A stretch of 64,000 nt of DNA from Bombardia bombarda (lineage: Eukaryota; Ascomycota; Sordariomycetes; Sordariales; Lasiosphaeriaceae): assembly GCA_030512295.1 (NCBI GenBank), contig JAULSR010000002.1:930001-994000 (forward strand), written 5' to 3'. This document shows positions 1 to 11,610 of this stretch, piece by piece (within the stretch, counting starts at the first letter, position 1; each line of letters begins with the position of its first letter). The notes under the pieces are model-generated. The model had not been told where the DNA came from, made no database searches, and worked only from the letters and a program-made list of their open reading frames with translations. The position numbers and the translations under genes were made by a program.

Positions 1-1690
1 AAGGGAATCAAGTCCTGATTGAAAACCTAAAAGAAAAGTCTAGCGATCTGACCAACATTGTGGCAAAGTTCAATCAAATCCGAAGTGATGAAAAAACTGG
101 CATTTCCATCATGATTTGCTACGAGAAGCAGCCCATGTACGGCTACAAGTTTGTATGCTCTCCCTGGACCCTCAGTTTTAGGATCACCTCCCGTGCCGTC
201 CCTGTCAACACATAACTTGGTAGAATATCAGAATCATTATACTGACATCGAGTCGTATAGGTTACGACCCCTGGCTCGGCCATGAGTTCCTTCAGAGTGC
301 AGACATTGGGGATCGAGGGAGATCATAGAACAATGATCAAATTTCCCGACAACCACGACGAGAGTTACAGGACAATTTCGGACCTGATGATTCGGATAAT
401 CCAGAGTACTCTGTCAGGATCCAGTTCCATCTCGTCTCCCAGCACGGGAAGCTTTCCTTGGTCACCTTTTACCCCAAGCCTACCAACCCGAACTCAAACC
501 AACAGATCCACCAACAGTCCGCCACCATATCCAGGGGGGCCTGCCGCGTCATACCAAAATATAACAATCCACGGCCAATCTTCTGATTCGAGGTCCCTAC
601 TAGTTGGACTCGGCAGCAGTGCATCCAGCTCCCCATCACACCCTTCAGGTCATCAAGGGCCATCCATCCCCACCAAGACGAAGGCCAATACCGGCGACCC
701 TTGGCGCAACAACCCATTTGCCCCAGTTAAGATGGAAGATCTCATGCAACAGACCACACTCGATGGCAGAAACCAGCTAGCGGTAGCTCGAGAAGACAAC
801 CACGAGCTGGCCCTACTCAGCCAGTTCGACACCGTCTTCCTCCTTGACGACACGGGGTCCATGTCAGAATCCGACATGCCCAACCCATCATCACCATCAA
901 CAGGACATCCATCCGATTCTCCCCCTTCCCGCTGGGACGAGCTCGTTCAGTCCCTCCGCTACATAGTCGAAATCGTCTGCCGCTACGACAGGGACGGCGT
1001 CGACGTGCACTTCTTCTGCAACGACAGCAAGGACGAGCTCGGCATCACCGACGGCCAGCGCATCCTCGACCTGCTCACCAACGAGGTCGGCCCCGACGAG
1101 GAAGGCGGTGGCACCTTCATCGGCCAGCAAATATGGGTGATCCTAAGCACCTATCTCGAGCGCTTCGAGGAGTACAAGAAGCATCTGAGCGACCGGGGCC
1201 GCGGGGGCAACAATAACAGGCAACGGCAACAACAGCAGCCGCGACCTGACAAACCAAAGAAGCTCAACCTGATTGTCATCACCGACGGCGCTGCCGACGA
1301 CAAGGAGTCAGTCGAGGATGTTATTGTCCAAGCCGCCAAAAGGCTGGACGCGCTGCATGCCAGTTCGGACCAGGTGGGCATTCAGTTCTTGCAGATTGGG
1401 AAGGACGTGAATGCCGCGAGGTGGCTGAGGCTGTTGGATGATTCGCTTAAGGAGAGGTATGGTATTAGGGATGTAAGTTGATGTTTCATCGTTCTCACCT
1501 GACTTGCAAGGGCAATACTGACAGGACATGACTTCCTCTGCGATAGATCGTGGACACTCGGCCGTGGGATAGCCCCAACGAGATCAACAAGTCGTTCCGG
1601 GACAGGCTGGCTCAGATCCTGCTTGGGGGGATATTACGAAGCAAGGATGGGGAAGCCACTACCGATAGATTCTCGCCGGACTTGAACTGA
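1..1690 (+). CDS. Alpha/beta-hydrolase (NLR N-terminal type) - von Willebrand A domain protein, 5'-truncated by the window edge
   Basis: Visible exons are 3-152, 261-1472 and 1547-1690, about 501 residues. All junctions are phase 0. Intron 1 (108 nt) has a GTATGC donor and a CTGAC branch 15 nt before TAG. Intron 2 (74 nt) starts GTAAGT. The first ~85 residues resemble the end of the SERAC1/lipase-like hydrolase domain that precedes NACHT or NB-ARC in fungal NLRs: a strand ending ICYEKQPM, then GDHRTMIKF, where the His would be the catalytic one. A Ser/Pro-rich linker of roughly 170 residues follows. Next comes a vWA domain: MIDAS motif DDTGSM, a Thr in GGGTFIG, and an Asp in VITDGAADD. A gene model starting at the ATG at 282 is possible and would lose the hydrolase link, but the frame stays open upstream across a well-formed intron. 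No NACHT or NB-ARC domain is visible. The role is unknown; a signalling or self/non-self function is inference. Confidence 0.7.
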
Positions 1691-2865
1691 GTTGCTGCTG
1701 GAGTTGTATGAGATTGAATGACGTACCAATGAGTAAGGGTGTATGGTAATCAGTCGATGAGATTTATACTTTAGGTAAACGTATGTACTTGTTTCGTTTT
1801 ATTTTGATCGCTAGGTAGTAATCACAACGAGTTCAGATTGTTGCTGGATTCGATCTTTGCTTTGCTTGAAAGTAAACGGTTGGTAGGGACCAATAAATAT
1901 TAAAGTATAAGCGAACTATGGCCTACAGTAAACAATAACCAAGCAACCCAGCACGACCTTCCATCTTTGAAATCATGAATTGGTCGCGACGTAACTATTC
2001 ATAGCTCCTGTTTAATATGAACCCAAGGGTGCTTCTCAAAGGACGAAGTAGTCCTGACGTACCTAGATTCATTTGATTTGGTCCAGCACTATATATAGAA
2101 CATTCGTCGCCAGAGGAAATGCCGGCTAAATAAAGATAGGCGATAGCAGGGCCTACACCAGAGCGTGTATATAACGGAGTAGACCTAGTTTCAATTGATT
2201 TTGAATTGCTACGGCTTGTGAGCTGCCTTTCAGACTTACAAGTCGGGTAAGGGTGTGCGGACTGCTGATGTGCGCCGAGTACTGATGGATTGCGTTATGA
2301 ATTGTGAATGTAACTTAATAGCGTACATATATAAGGTAGAATAAGGAAAAAGAATGGGAGTAGAAGGAAAGCAGAATAGAACCGACCGGGCTGGGGATAC
2401 AACCCTCAATACCCAGCTAAATGTTACGGGTCGGCACGACGGAGGGCACCGGCGCCGCCGGTTCCCAGGCAACCAAAGGGATAAATTATAGCCGCATAGC
2501 TGTCCAAGTTCTAAGCCCCGTACGTAGACGGGCGAGACTGCGCGGTCATATGTGGGGCAAGGTGAGCCAGTATCTGCCGAAGCTGAGCCGGGCCTGATCC
2601 AGGCTGAGCGAAAGCGGCGAGTGGTCATGTGAGCCCCAGGGCCCGGAGACGACCAGATTGGGGTCATAGAAACACCCCTCTCGGCAGCACCCCCTTCCCG
2701 CACTCCCGTTTCCTATCCCCTCCCCCCTTCACTTGTCAAAATAGTGCTCCACCCAAAGTCACTATTTTGAAATTCGACTTCCCGTGGGCTCAACATTTGC
2801 TGCCGCCTGTAGGAAGTTTGGTTTAGCATTGAAAGAGCCATGTCGTACCTGATTGGTTCGTATCC
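1691..2865. other. Intergenic, between convergent genes
   Basis: This is the 3' flank of both neighbours. The part from about 1700 to 2350 is AT-rich; the part from 2400 to 2750 is more GC-rich. The open frames here have biased, unconserved-looking composition and I see no gene. Confidence 0.6.
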
Positions 2866-5574
2866 TCATTCCTCCAGGCCATAAATGGCCTTGGCAACCG
2901 ACCAGTGCCATGCTGTCACGTTATCCACACTCTTCAGGTCTCTCAGCCAGTCCAGATACAGTCCGACCGTCTCTCCAGCGTCCATCTCGAAGCGCTCACC
3001 ACACAATGTGCTGCGGATGCGGCGTAGAATTGGCGCCGTTGTGCTCATATGTAGCAAGACCAAAATGCCGAGAAAGTTTTGGCTGAAGAAGAACTGGCAC
3101 GGTACAAGGCGTTTGTGCCTGCATGTCGGCGACATGGCAACTGGCCATTTGAGACAAGCTTTTAGGCACTCGGCCGCCCCGGCCGCGTCGTCGTGCGTCA
3201 TGGCCTCTGGGAAATGCAGAGCCTTGTACAAGAATGGCCGGTGGATGAGGTACTTTGTGTAGTAGTAACGTGAGCGCAGGAGCGCAACCTGGATGTCAAG
3301 GCCGTAGGGATAGCGTGCCGGTGGGGCATCGAGATCGGTCGTGAACATCAGCGGCGGTGTGGCAGCAGCGCTCGAGGACTGATTAGTTCCCACCACAGGC
3401 GAGATCGGTGTGCTAGCCGAAGAGTAAATGGTTTCGCTAAGCATATTCGGACTGATGCTTGGAAACGCCCCTGGGGATTCTTCTTCCCATCTAAGATGTG
3501 CAGGAAGCATGCCGCGCCATTGCTCGAGCTGTAGTGCAAGATGGTGTATTGTGATCGTGATGGTACTGAATCCTGCCACACCTGATATTTGGCTGAAAGA
3601 GACTGGATTGGACCCTGAGGAGGGATTCATGGAGCCTGCAGGGTAGATAGGTTAGAACTTGTATGCCAAGTCAGGCTGTAACACACGAGCGCCATACATT
3701 GACTCAAAATACAATGAAAATCCACAAGAAGACGCCGCAGAACAATTTGTGAAGCGAAATGCTCCTGAAAATGGGACCCTTGGTTGCTGATATAGTCGGC
3801 CTCCGAAAATGGGCCGCTGAAGTCCGGGAGTCCTACAACAGCCTCTATTTTCTCAAGGCCTGTAAGGGGGAATCCGATTTCGAGATTCAGGCAACTAATG
3901 GTGCGCGCAGTATTAGAACATGTACTTCAAAGCACTCACTAGGGGTGGGGCTCGGTACGTCTCTAGGATAGAGCAATGCCAGAAGGTTCGCCTGATCAGA
4001 TCCCCTCGTGGAGATGATAATTCACTGGGGTTGCTGGGAACTATTAGCTTGACAAAGGTTCTTAGAAGGGCGAACTAAATACCTTGTGATCAAAGCCTGG
4101 CATGCTAAGGATGCTGACGTTGTCATTCGCCAAAACTCCTAACGCCGGTCAGCGTACGAATAAAGGTCGGGATAGCAAGACAGTAGTCGAGATAGTGGTA
4201 GATGTACACACCATCGGAGAGAAGCAAGTCCCGTAATAAATACTATAATACTTCAGGTTAGTTACATAACACTGTGGAATTAGCAGATCATTCATCTTTA
4301 AACATACCTTGCCAAGGCAAAGATCTGTACATTTTCCAGGCTGCATTCAGCGAGACTAAAGCCCATGCGCTTTCTGGCCTCATTGAACATCTCTAAACCG
4401 GGGGGTTCTTCCCTGGACCCGCCTTTCACACCACTTGGGCGGCCACTGTGGGCATACACCGGAACGCCCTCGGAGCCAGCAAGCGCAACCTCTCCCAGGG
4501 CGAAAACGAGAAAGGCAATGGTGGATGCCATACCTTCGCTGAATCCCGTGCTAAATAACGATGGTAGGGTGTCGGACATGAAGGATTCGCGGTCGAGTAC
4601 AGGGTAGACAAGGTTGATGGTGTCGAAGTAGGTCTTGGCTAGGCGTTGCATTGTCTCCCAGTCCAGGCTCGCGACGGTAACGGGGGTCGTGTTTGGGGTC
4701 TGGCTAGGTATTCCAGCCGTCGACCCGTGGCCTCGGGGTGTCGGGGAGATGGTGGCAGGGAAGTTTTGGCCATTATGATGGTGAGCACCGAGTGCAGTCG
4801 TCGGTCCATCCTGCTTGAACACAGACAGATCAAGGCTGGGTACCTTTAGCTGCACTGCCTCGAGAAGCTGCTGCATTGCTGGCCATCGCAGCATCTGATG
4901 GACAGACGATACATATTTGTATTGCTCTTCGCCTCCCGGGGCGAGACTGGACGCTTGGGGGAGATGGAAGGGCTGGGTAGAAAGAGGTGGTCCATGTATT
5001 CCAGATGCAATGGTGATGGGGCTGTTTGTTGTATAGATTGGTGGGTGTTGCAGTGGACCAGCATAGGGGGTCGAAGTTGGGGATGCGAAGCTTGCTTGGA
5101 GAACTAAGCCATCAACCTTTCCCTCAAGACTCTTGATGCGGTCAAGAATCTCAACCAGGGTTTTGTCCTTCCTACGGCCAGTGTCAATTTCCAATGACAA
5201 ACAGAGAGGGGCAGTTGGGAGGTCGTCGGGAGGTTTGTGACGTACTTTGTCGGCTGGGGCTCTCTGTAGTTGCACTCGAGCTTGAACTTCTGGCATGTGC
5301 CACATTGAGGTCGTCGCTCATCGCATTTCTGTTTGCGATTACGACAGGTATCGCAGGCCTAGGAGAAAGTCAGAGGGTCACTTTTGCCATGGAGATGACC
5401 CACGGCAGTCATTAAGGGGACAGGTAGGTGGGTAGCAAAGACATGAGGAGGACGAACCTGTGCGGCGATAGCGCCCCTTTCCTTGCGTTGACTCGAGCCC
5501 GACGACGACGAAACCGAGGGTCCGGAGGTCGACACGTGAGTAGCCGGCGTAGCGGGAATGTCACTCGTATCCAT
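2866..5574 (-). CDS. Zn2Cys6 transcription factor with fungal-specific TF domain
   Basis: Eight exons (minus strand): 5574-5458, 5358-5246, 5171-4308, 4242-4212, 4138-4083, 4024-3959, 3894-3698, 3635-2866. They join in frame to 737 aa. The binuclear zinc cluster is at residues 41-68, with Cys 41, 44, 51, 58, 61 and 68 spaced C-X2-C-X6-C-X6-C-X2-C-X6-C. It is split from the start codon by an intron. A short coiled-coil-like linker follows (KTLVEILDRIKSLEGKV), then a Ser/Pro-rich stretch. The middle-homology region PF04082 starts near residue 220 (ETMQRLAKTYFDTINLVYP) and contains ENVQIFALASIYYG, WRMTTSASLACQALI and RRTFWHCSILE. The nuclear regulatory role is known for the family; the target genes are not evident. 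The next gene upstream on the same strand, a transporter, lies 3.9 kb away, so linkage gives no strong hint. The small exons of 31, 56 and 66 nt make automatic models of this gene error-prone. Confidence 0.9.
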
Positions 5575-5836
5575 TCTCCGAAACGGAGGCGGAGTGGCTT
5601 TCGGAACGGGATTCCGGGTGGTTCCAGGTCGTCAGCCAGCCCAGGGGGCCCGAAAATCGGTCAAGTGAGATGCCCTTCTCCTGGGTGTCGGACACATGGG
5701 CGCAGAATGGAATGGACGGGGGGGATCGACAAGAAATTTCTTGTTGACAAAGATAGGGTGCTTTTCTGGACGCCAAGAGGCAAACAGAGGGATGCACGGC
5801 GGCCCCCAAGACGCAGCTTCCAGGTTCCCGCCCTGG

Positions 5837-5870
5837 TCAGTCACCAGTCACCAGTCGCCAGTCGCCAGTC
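5837..5870. repeat. 7-bp tandem repeat (CCAGTCR)
   Basis: About five degenerate copies of CCAGTCA/CCAGTCG lie head to tail in the promoter-side region of the Zn2Cys6 gene. Confidence 0.7.
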
Positions 5871-6546
5871 CACAAGTTCCCCCACCACTTGCAGGTTCCT
5901 TGAGGGAAGCACGAACCAAGAATGCGCAGTGTGCAAGATGCGACGATACCCTATGGGCAAACAAGGAGTGTGGGGAAGATGAAGAAGTGAAGTAGAATGG
6001 ATGTCCAAAGCAGATAGGTGTCCAACAGACAGACGACGACATAGAAGACGGCCACCTACGAGACTTGCTTGGACTTACCTATAGTCCCGTAGTCATGTGG
6101 CCCTGGTGCTGTTGCAAAGATAGATAGATGCCTCTCAGTCTCGGGCTAGGCAGTCTCAGGACTTCCGTTGAGCCGACCTCAGTCTTTTTGACAACGGGAG
6201 CGGCCGCGGGTCTGGCAAGTAGTGCAGACCAGGCAGGGTCTCGTGTGAGCGACAGCGTGAGGATGGAAATAAGTAATAAAATTGGCACGGATGCCCTGAG
6301 TTCTTCCTTTCTCATGGCACCGGAGGAATTGGACGACGGCCCATCCCCGGGGGGTGGGATGTGGAATGAGCGAGCGAGCCAGCGAGCCCTTGGATGAGCC
6401 CACCCGGCCTCTCTCTCACTGGCCTCGATATGGCCCATGGGAAGCTGCCGCTCCATCGCATCGCGCGCCGTAGGCGTCTGCTTGCTGTATGCGAACCGCC
6501 GGAGCCAGCCAAGACACCCGTGGACAGGCTCGCTCGCGGGCAGCTC

Positions 6547-6584
6547 CCTGGCTTCCTGGCTTCCTGGCTTCCTGGCTTCCTGGG
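6547..6584. repeat. 8-bp tandem repeat (CCTGGCTT)
   Basis: Four perfect copies of CCTGGCTT are followed by a partial fifth, in non-coding sequence. Confidence 0.85.
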
Positions 6585-9084
6585 ATTGCAACCTGGCAGC
6601 CCGCAGCGGAAGCCACACGGTCAGGGCCTTGAAAGTTGGAACCGACAGGACGCTACGTCATGGGGCATGCAGGGCACACTCGCCTAGCTCCCCACCTGCT
6701 AAGCCTGTCTGGCCAATAACAAGCCGAGATCGTCTGACCCCTTCCTTTTTGGAGCTTGGACCTTGGGGCCTTGCCCGGTGCCGCTCCTTCCTCCAAAGCT
6801 GCATTGTCGCTGTCTTCAAGCCGTGCGCTATAAAGAGCACAGGGGAGAAAGGAGCAGGTCAGATCTCGTCGGGATCGGCGATAGAAAGCGATGGATGGGG
6901 ATGGGAAAGGGCCGCTCTATGCTCATCGTCTCGTCCTCGTCGTCATGAGTTGAGAAGCACAGCCCAAAAGGCTTCATGCCGCCGATGTTCGCGAATCGCC
7001 AATTTCGATGCGCCATCGGCCCCATCCGAGACCAAGGTCCACTCGCAGCCGATCTTTTACTGAAACAGTCCAATGTGCCGGCCCGTCCAAATCGCGGTTC
7101 CTAGTCGTCCCCGCTGCTACTGCGTAAAATGTTGAAAATTGAGATGGCCTTGTTGTCCCACGTCTGGAGGTTGTCTTGACTGGAGTCGGAACTGAGCCCG
7201 CTGCATCTCACCGGCGTGTTGTGGGGCCTGGCTCTACCCCACACCGGTAAGCTAAGCTAACAGGAGCTTACATCCTTCAAGGTACTGGTTATCTTGATGG
7301 CCGTAGTCTGTTAACGCGTCAGCCTCTGTTCACTCTATTTTACGCGAAAAGCCTCTGTTTCACTAACAGCATGACGCCGCTACTACCACTTGGCCCTACT
7401 TGCAATTTACAAAAACATGGTAATGCCTTGTAGGTGCTTGTATTTTGCAGATTCCCACTGATAGCATAAGAGACTATCTCACCTTATCCACCTCATAATC
7501 TCTTATAAGTTCAACGAGCTAAGTTAGCTACCTTAGGTACAGCATGGAGCAACAAGTCTAGCAGCAATTATTGCCAAACTTCACGCCGCACCAACCAACG
7601 CCAGAGCTTCCTTGCTGTTTACACGGCCTCCAACATTTCATTGCGGTGGGTGTTATCAATTGCCAGATGCGAAACCTGCACAATAACTATGCAGATTGCC
7701 TCATGCTCTCCACATATGCAATCCACCTTCGGAATCTGACGAAATGCGTGTTCCGAGCAAGCCGTGCTGGTTCTATATTATTGAAGGCTGAATGTAGACC
7801 TCAGACGCTATACATTTCGAACCTGTCGCCACAGCGTTGAGCACTCCCTCTCAACCTCGAGGGGAATCCCTTGGAGTTCTACCGGAACCCTAGGACCCCA
7901 GGTGAGCCGTAGGATTTTGGTTAGGGTAGCTTTTGAGAGAGCCGCACCCCTACCCCTTTTGATAGGTATTGTCGACCAGGGAACATTGATGGTGACGACG
8001 AAAGTATAGAGCAGTTTGATATACAATCTTATGACGCAGGCGTCTTGAATCGAATGCGGGTTTGAGGAGAAAAGAACGCGTTACATCATCACGGTTAGTC
8101 TACATGGGACAACGATTCGACAGAATTACATGGCAAATTCCCCTCGCTCCTTACTCGCGTTTTCCTTTTCCCACTAACTGAAGGAACCAACTATATCGTT
8201 CAGTCTATAACTTTACACCACTCAAATGCTATTTGAAACTTGACTCTGACTGAATACGTTGCAGGCATCAATATATAGAATCAAGACCAATCTTGGGTAC
8301 TATGGAATATCTAACTTGGCTAACATGACGCAAAATGCTTAGTATATTTTTATAACCCAAGAGTTAGGTACTATGTTAGTCGTAAGTATTCAACTTTCTT
8401 ATAGGGGCTCAGGTAATGTATGATGGTAGGTAGTTAGGTAGTGGACTGCCAGATATGGGGCGTTGCTTAATGATTCTGTAATGCAAACTCGAGCTTCAAG
8501 CCGAGTCCGGCCCGGTTGCATCTAATTGCTCTTTCACTGTCTTACGCCCACGGGCCAGTCCTCTGGGCATTCCCCCAGTCACTGGAGGTTGTGTGCTGGC
8601 TGAGTGTATGCTTCAGCTATGATCAGCCACGGCCTTCATGACTGGCCGAGCATCCATGATAGATAAGATCCAATACCTCTACTTTATTGACGTATACTTA
8701 GTGTGACATAATTGTTGGTCTATGTAGCTTTAGTGAAATGCAATAGTAGTCTCATCCCATCGAAAAGGGGGTTTCACTTTCACTTAGAACATGATCACCA
8801 ACAATTCTTAGATGAAGACACAATTAACATAAGAACTGATATACTGTGAATGTATGATAGTGTTTCTACCCATAAAACTATCTACTATCATCTACCATGA
8901 TATTACCACACAAAAACCACAATCATCCATCCCTCTTGATCAAGTCGTCAACTCATTGGCATCATACCACCACCACCAATCACAAGGAACTGAAATGTGC
9001 TCTCACCACAATAACAGACTCAAGGTAAGCAAGTAAATCAGATACAAGCCAAACACATATGTTCTAACGGCCGATGCTGACGCT

Positions 9085-9129
9085 TATTCTTATGCTCATG
9101 CCCATACTCATGCTCATACTCATACTCAC
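9085..9129. repeat. Degenerate hexamer repeat (CATRCT)
   Basis: Six to seven copies of ATGCTC/ATACTC alternate in the 3' flank of the transporter gene. Likely a simple-sequence expansion. Confidence 0.65.
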
Positions 9130-9459
9130 AGATACTCAAATGCGCAAGTAAAACTTCGAAGACGCCCAGCAGCAATAAAAACTGCCGCCAGGCTAGTAGT
9201 TGTAGTAATAGTGCGTCAGGGTAGTCGTTACTCGCTAAGCAAGATTTTTGAAAGAAAGAAGAAAAAGAAAAACATGTACACAAAAAAACGCCTCCCAACA
9301 AAGGCCAGCGGGCCACCATGGCTCATGAGATTCATCATCAGAGCGAAGCAACATCGTAGATACGCCGCCGCTGCCGCCTTATTCCCTTGTCCAATACGGG
9401 ACTTTGAACACCTGTTTTTATTTTCCCAAAAGCCAACGCTTGGCATTCCATGTGACATA

Positions 9460-11610
9460 CTATTGCCCCTTTTCAGTCGATGACGCTGCCGGGCTGTTGG
9501 GCTGTTGTTGTTTCTCGCGAACAACCCCCTTCCCACTATCGGGTCTACTTGTGTTGGCGCTGGCGGTACCACTAGTATCGGCGCTCGGCTGCATCAAAGC
9601 ATTGGTGTCCGTCGTCCGGCGGAAGTAATGATCGACCTCATCGTTGAACTCGTCCTCCTCGATGATATCCGCATCGTCTGGGCCGTGTACATTCTGCTGG
9701 CGGCGGAGGCGCTCCTTCCCGGCCCACTCCTCTCGCATGTCGTTGATCTTTTGCGTCGTGTCGAGCTCGGGGTTGTAGTTCTTACCGACGCCCATTAGGC
9801 GCTCCCAGAGCGACAAATGAGCCGGGTGAATGGCGATTCCGTGGTATTCGGCGTCGCGGCCAGCCCGGATGTACGCCCACCTGCGCTCTTGCTCCTTAAG
9901 GTCAAGCCCGGTGGTGTCGGGCAGGAAGAGCCAGGTCAACAGCATGCCGGCGAGGCCGAACCAGGGCACGACGTAGAACTTTTGTTGCGTATCGATGTAG
10001 TTGTAGAGCACCGAGGCGAGAAGGGCACCCGCCTTGCCGATGCAAGCGCTGAAGCCATGTGCCGAGGCGCGGACCGCCGTGGGGAAGACCTCGCCAGCCA
10101 CGAGGAAGGTAACGCTGTTGGGTCCGAACTGGTTGAAGAAGCTGGAAAGGAAGTACATGGCCTGGAAAGAATGGATACCGGCAGGCGAGGTATAATGCTC
10201 GTAATCAAAGGCCGGGACGACAAACATGATGAAGCACATGAGAAAGCCGACTTGTTGCATCATCTTGCGGCCATAGAACTTATTGTCGATGAGCAGCGAG
10301 GCGAAGTAGTAGCCGATCAGCGAGATGATGACATTGAGAAGGTTCCATACCCAGCCAACCATGACGGAGTCGGAATTGTTGCTGATGACGGCGATGAACT
10401 GGCCTTGGAAGAGCTTGTTGCCGTAGAAGAAGACGTCGTTGCAGAACCAGCCGCCAGCGGTGGCAAGCAGGCGGCCACCAAAGAATTGGCAAGTCAACTT
10501 GAGTGACTCCAAATCGTATCCTGTGACGTTGCTCTTCTTCTTTGCGGCCGCCAACTGTCGACTGGCGTGGGGCATCTTGTAAATGCGGTAGTACACGAGC
10601 CAAAGAGTTCCGATGGCGGGAATAGCAAACGACAGTCTGAATGTCCACTGGACGGCGACGGCGCTGTAAGGCGGGTCGCCGCTGCCGTGATGAAGAATCA
10701 GGAGCAGGATGATGAGCAGAGCTTGGTTGACAAACTGGCCCCAGCCTTGCATGAGGAAGGCCATTGTGACCTTGCGGCCACGATGCAGGCGATCCTCCTT
10801 GGTGGAGAGCTTGCCCGCCGAGACCGCATTCTCCATTGAGGAGGTTGCGGTAATAGGGTATTCACCGCCGACACCGAAGCCTGTAACGAGTTGGTTAGCC
10901 ACGGGACAGGAACTTGTCTTGTGTGTCTGTTCGGACCTACCATAGAAAAAGAGAGAGAAAGCGTAGCAGATGACCCATCCTTGGAGGGTGAGGCCCCAAC
11001 TTGCGGTAAGCATGAGAAGGCCGATAAACATGATAGCAGCGTCCTGGATAAGCCCCCAGCGACGACCGATCCAGTCTCCTATGACACCGACGACGAGCTG
11101 GCCGGCCATGATGCCAATAACTTCGAGATATGTCACGGCAGCGATCCAGTTGTTGCTGCAATCCGTCCGGTTCTTGCCCCAGCACGTGGGCCATGTGGCG
11201 GCAAACAGGGGCTCGATGTTGCCAATGCTGAACAGGACGTAGCCCTCAAGACCCAGGCCGGCACCAGGAAGGACGGCATTGCGGAAATACCAGGCAACCG
11301 GGCTTAGGGGATCTTCCTTCAGCATGCGGCCGATGTTATTAAGCTCTTTCTTGGCCTCTTCATTCTGAACCTTGTTGACAAAGGCAATGCGCTTGCGCAG
11401 GGGAAGGTCGGCCCAATAGACGCCGTCGGCAGTATAGCAGTCGTCGGGATGGGTCAAGTAGGCAAAGATGGCGCGCTCTCCGTCGTCGTTAGCAGCGGTC
11501 TCTCCTGGCGGGTAATGGCCGTGCTCATCGCCGGTCTCGGGACCGTGAGGAACGGGTATCTGTCCGGGGCTCGGGTCATGATGCCGATGGTGACGAATAA
11601 CGTCTGGCAT
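9460..11610 (-). CDS. MFS transporter, phosphate:H+ symporter (PHO84/GIT1-like) family
   Basis: Two exons: 11610-10941 and 10880-9460, giving 696 aa. The 60-nt intron (GTAGGT...ACAG) has no stop and is a multiple of three, so an unspliced reading frame of 716 aa also exists. The splice is supported because it joins FSLFFYG to FGVGGEYPITATSSMEN, the continuous TM4-5 loop expected in the PHS family. About 100 hydrophilic N-terminal residues come before the first membrane span. The MFS signature between TM2 and TM3 is VGVIGDWIGRRWG. The second half holds GPNSVTFLVAGEVFPTAVRA followed by HGFSACIGKAGA, typical of PHS symporters. A ~130-residue hydrophilic C-tail follows. By family it is a plasma-membrane importer of phosphate or a related compound such as a glycerophosphodiester. 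The substrate cannot be fixed from sequence. Length exceeds that of yeast Pho84 (587 aa) because of the two tails. Confidence 0.85.
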   Translation of the reverse strand: MPDVIRHHRHHDPSPGQIPVPHGPETGDEHGHYPPGETAANDDGERAIFAYLTHPDDCYTADGVYWADLPLRKRIAFVNKVQNEEAKKELNNIGRMLKEDPLSPVAWYFRNAVLPGAGLGLEGYVLFSIGNIEPLFAATWPTCWGKNRTDCSNNWIAAVTYLEVIGIMAGQLVVGVIGDWIGRRWGLIQDAAIMFIGLLMLTASWGLTLQGWVICYAFSLFFYGRSEQTHKTSSCPVANQLVTGFGVGGEYPITATSSMENAVSAGKLSTKEDRLHRGRKVTMAFLMQGWGQFVNQALLIILLLILHHGSGDPPYSAVAVQWTFRLSFAIPAIGTLWLVYYRIYKMPHASRQLAAAKKKSNVTGYDLESLKLTCQFFGGRLLATAGGWFCNDVFFYGNKLFQGQFIAVISNNSDSVMVGWVWNLLNVIISLIGYYFASLLIDNKFYGRKMMQQVGFLMCFIMFVVPAFDYEHYTSPAGIHSFQAMYFLSSFFNQFGPNSVTFLVAGEVFPTAVRASAHGFSACIGKAGALLASVLYNYIDTQQKFYVVPWFGLAGMLLTWLFLPDTTGLDLKEQERRWAYIRAGRDAEYHGIAIHPAHLSLWERLMGVGKNYNPELDTTQKINDMREEWAGKERLRRQQNVHGPDDADIIEEDEFNDEVDHYFRRTTDTNALMQPSADTSGTASANTSRPDSGKGVVREKQQQPNSPAASSTEKGQ

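Larger units (their letters stand above)
5575..9459. other. 3.9-kb gene-free tract (promoter side of the Zn2Cys6 gene)
   Basis: Open frames from 5575 to 7070 overlap each other on both strands and follow GC-rich repetitive sequence, so they look non-coding. From about 7100 to 9050 the sequence becomes AT-rich with many TA steps. Three short tandem repeats are listed separately. I see no conserved protein, tRNA or transposon motif. Confidence 0.55.

Noticed and set aside
5428..7073. Cluster of 60-208-codon frames on both strands
   Set aside because: They overlap each other and the short tandem repeats, and their translations are low-complexity.
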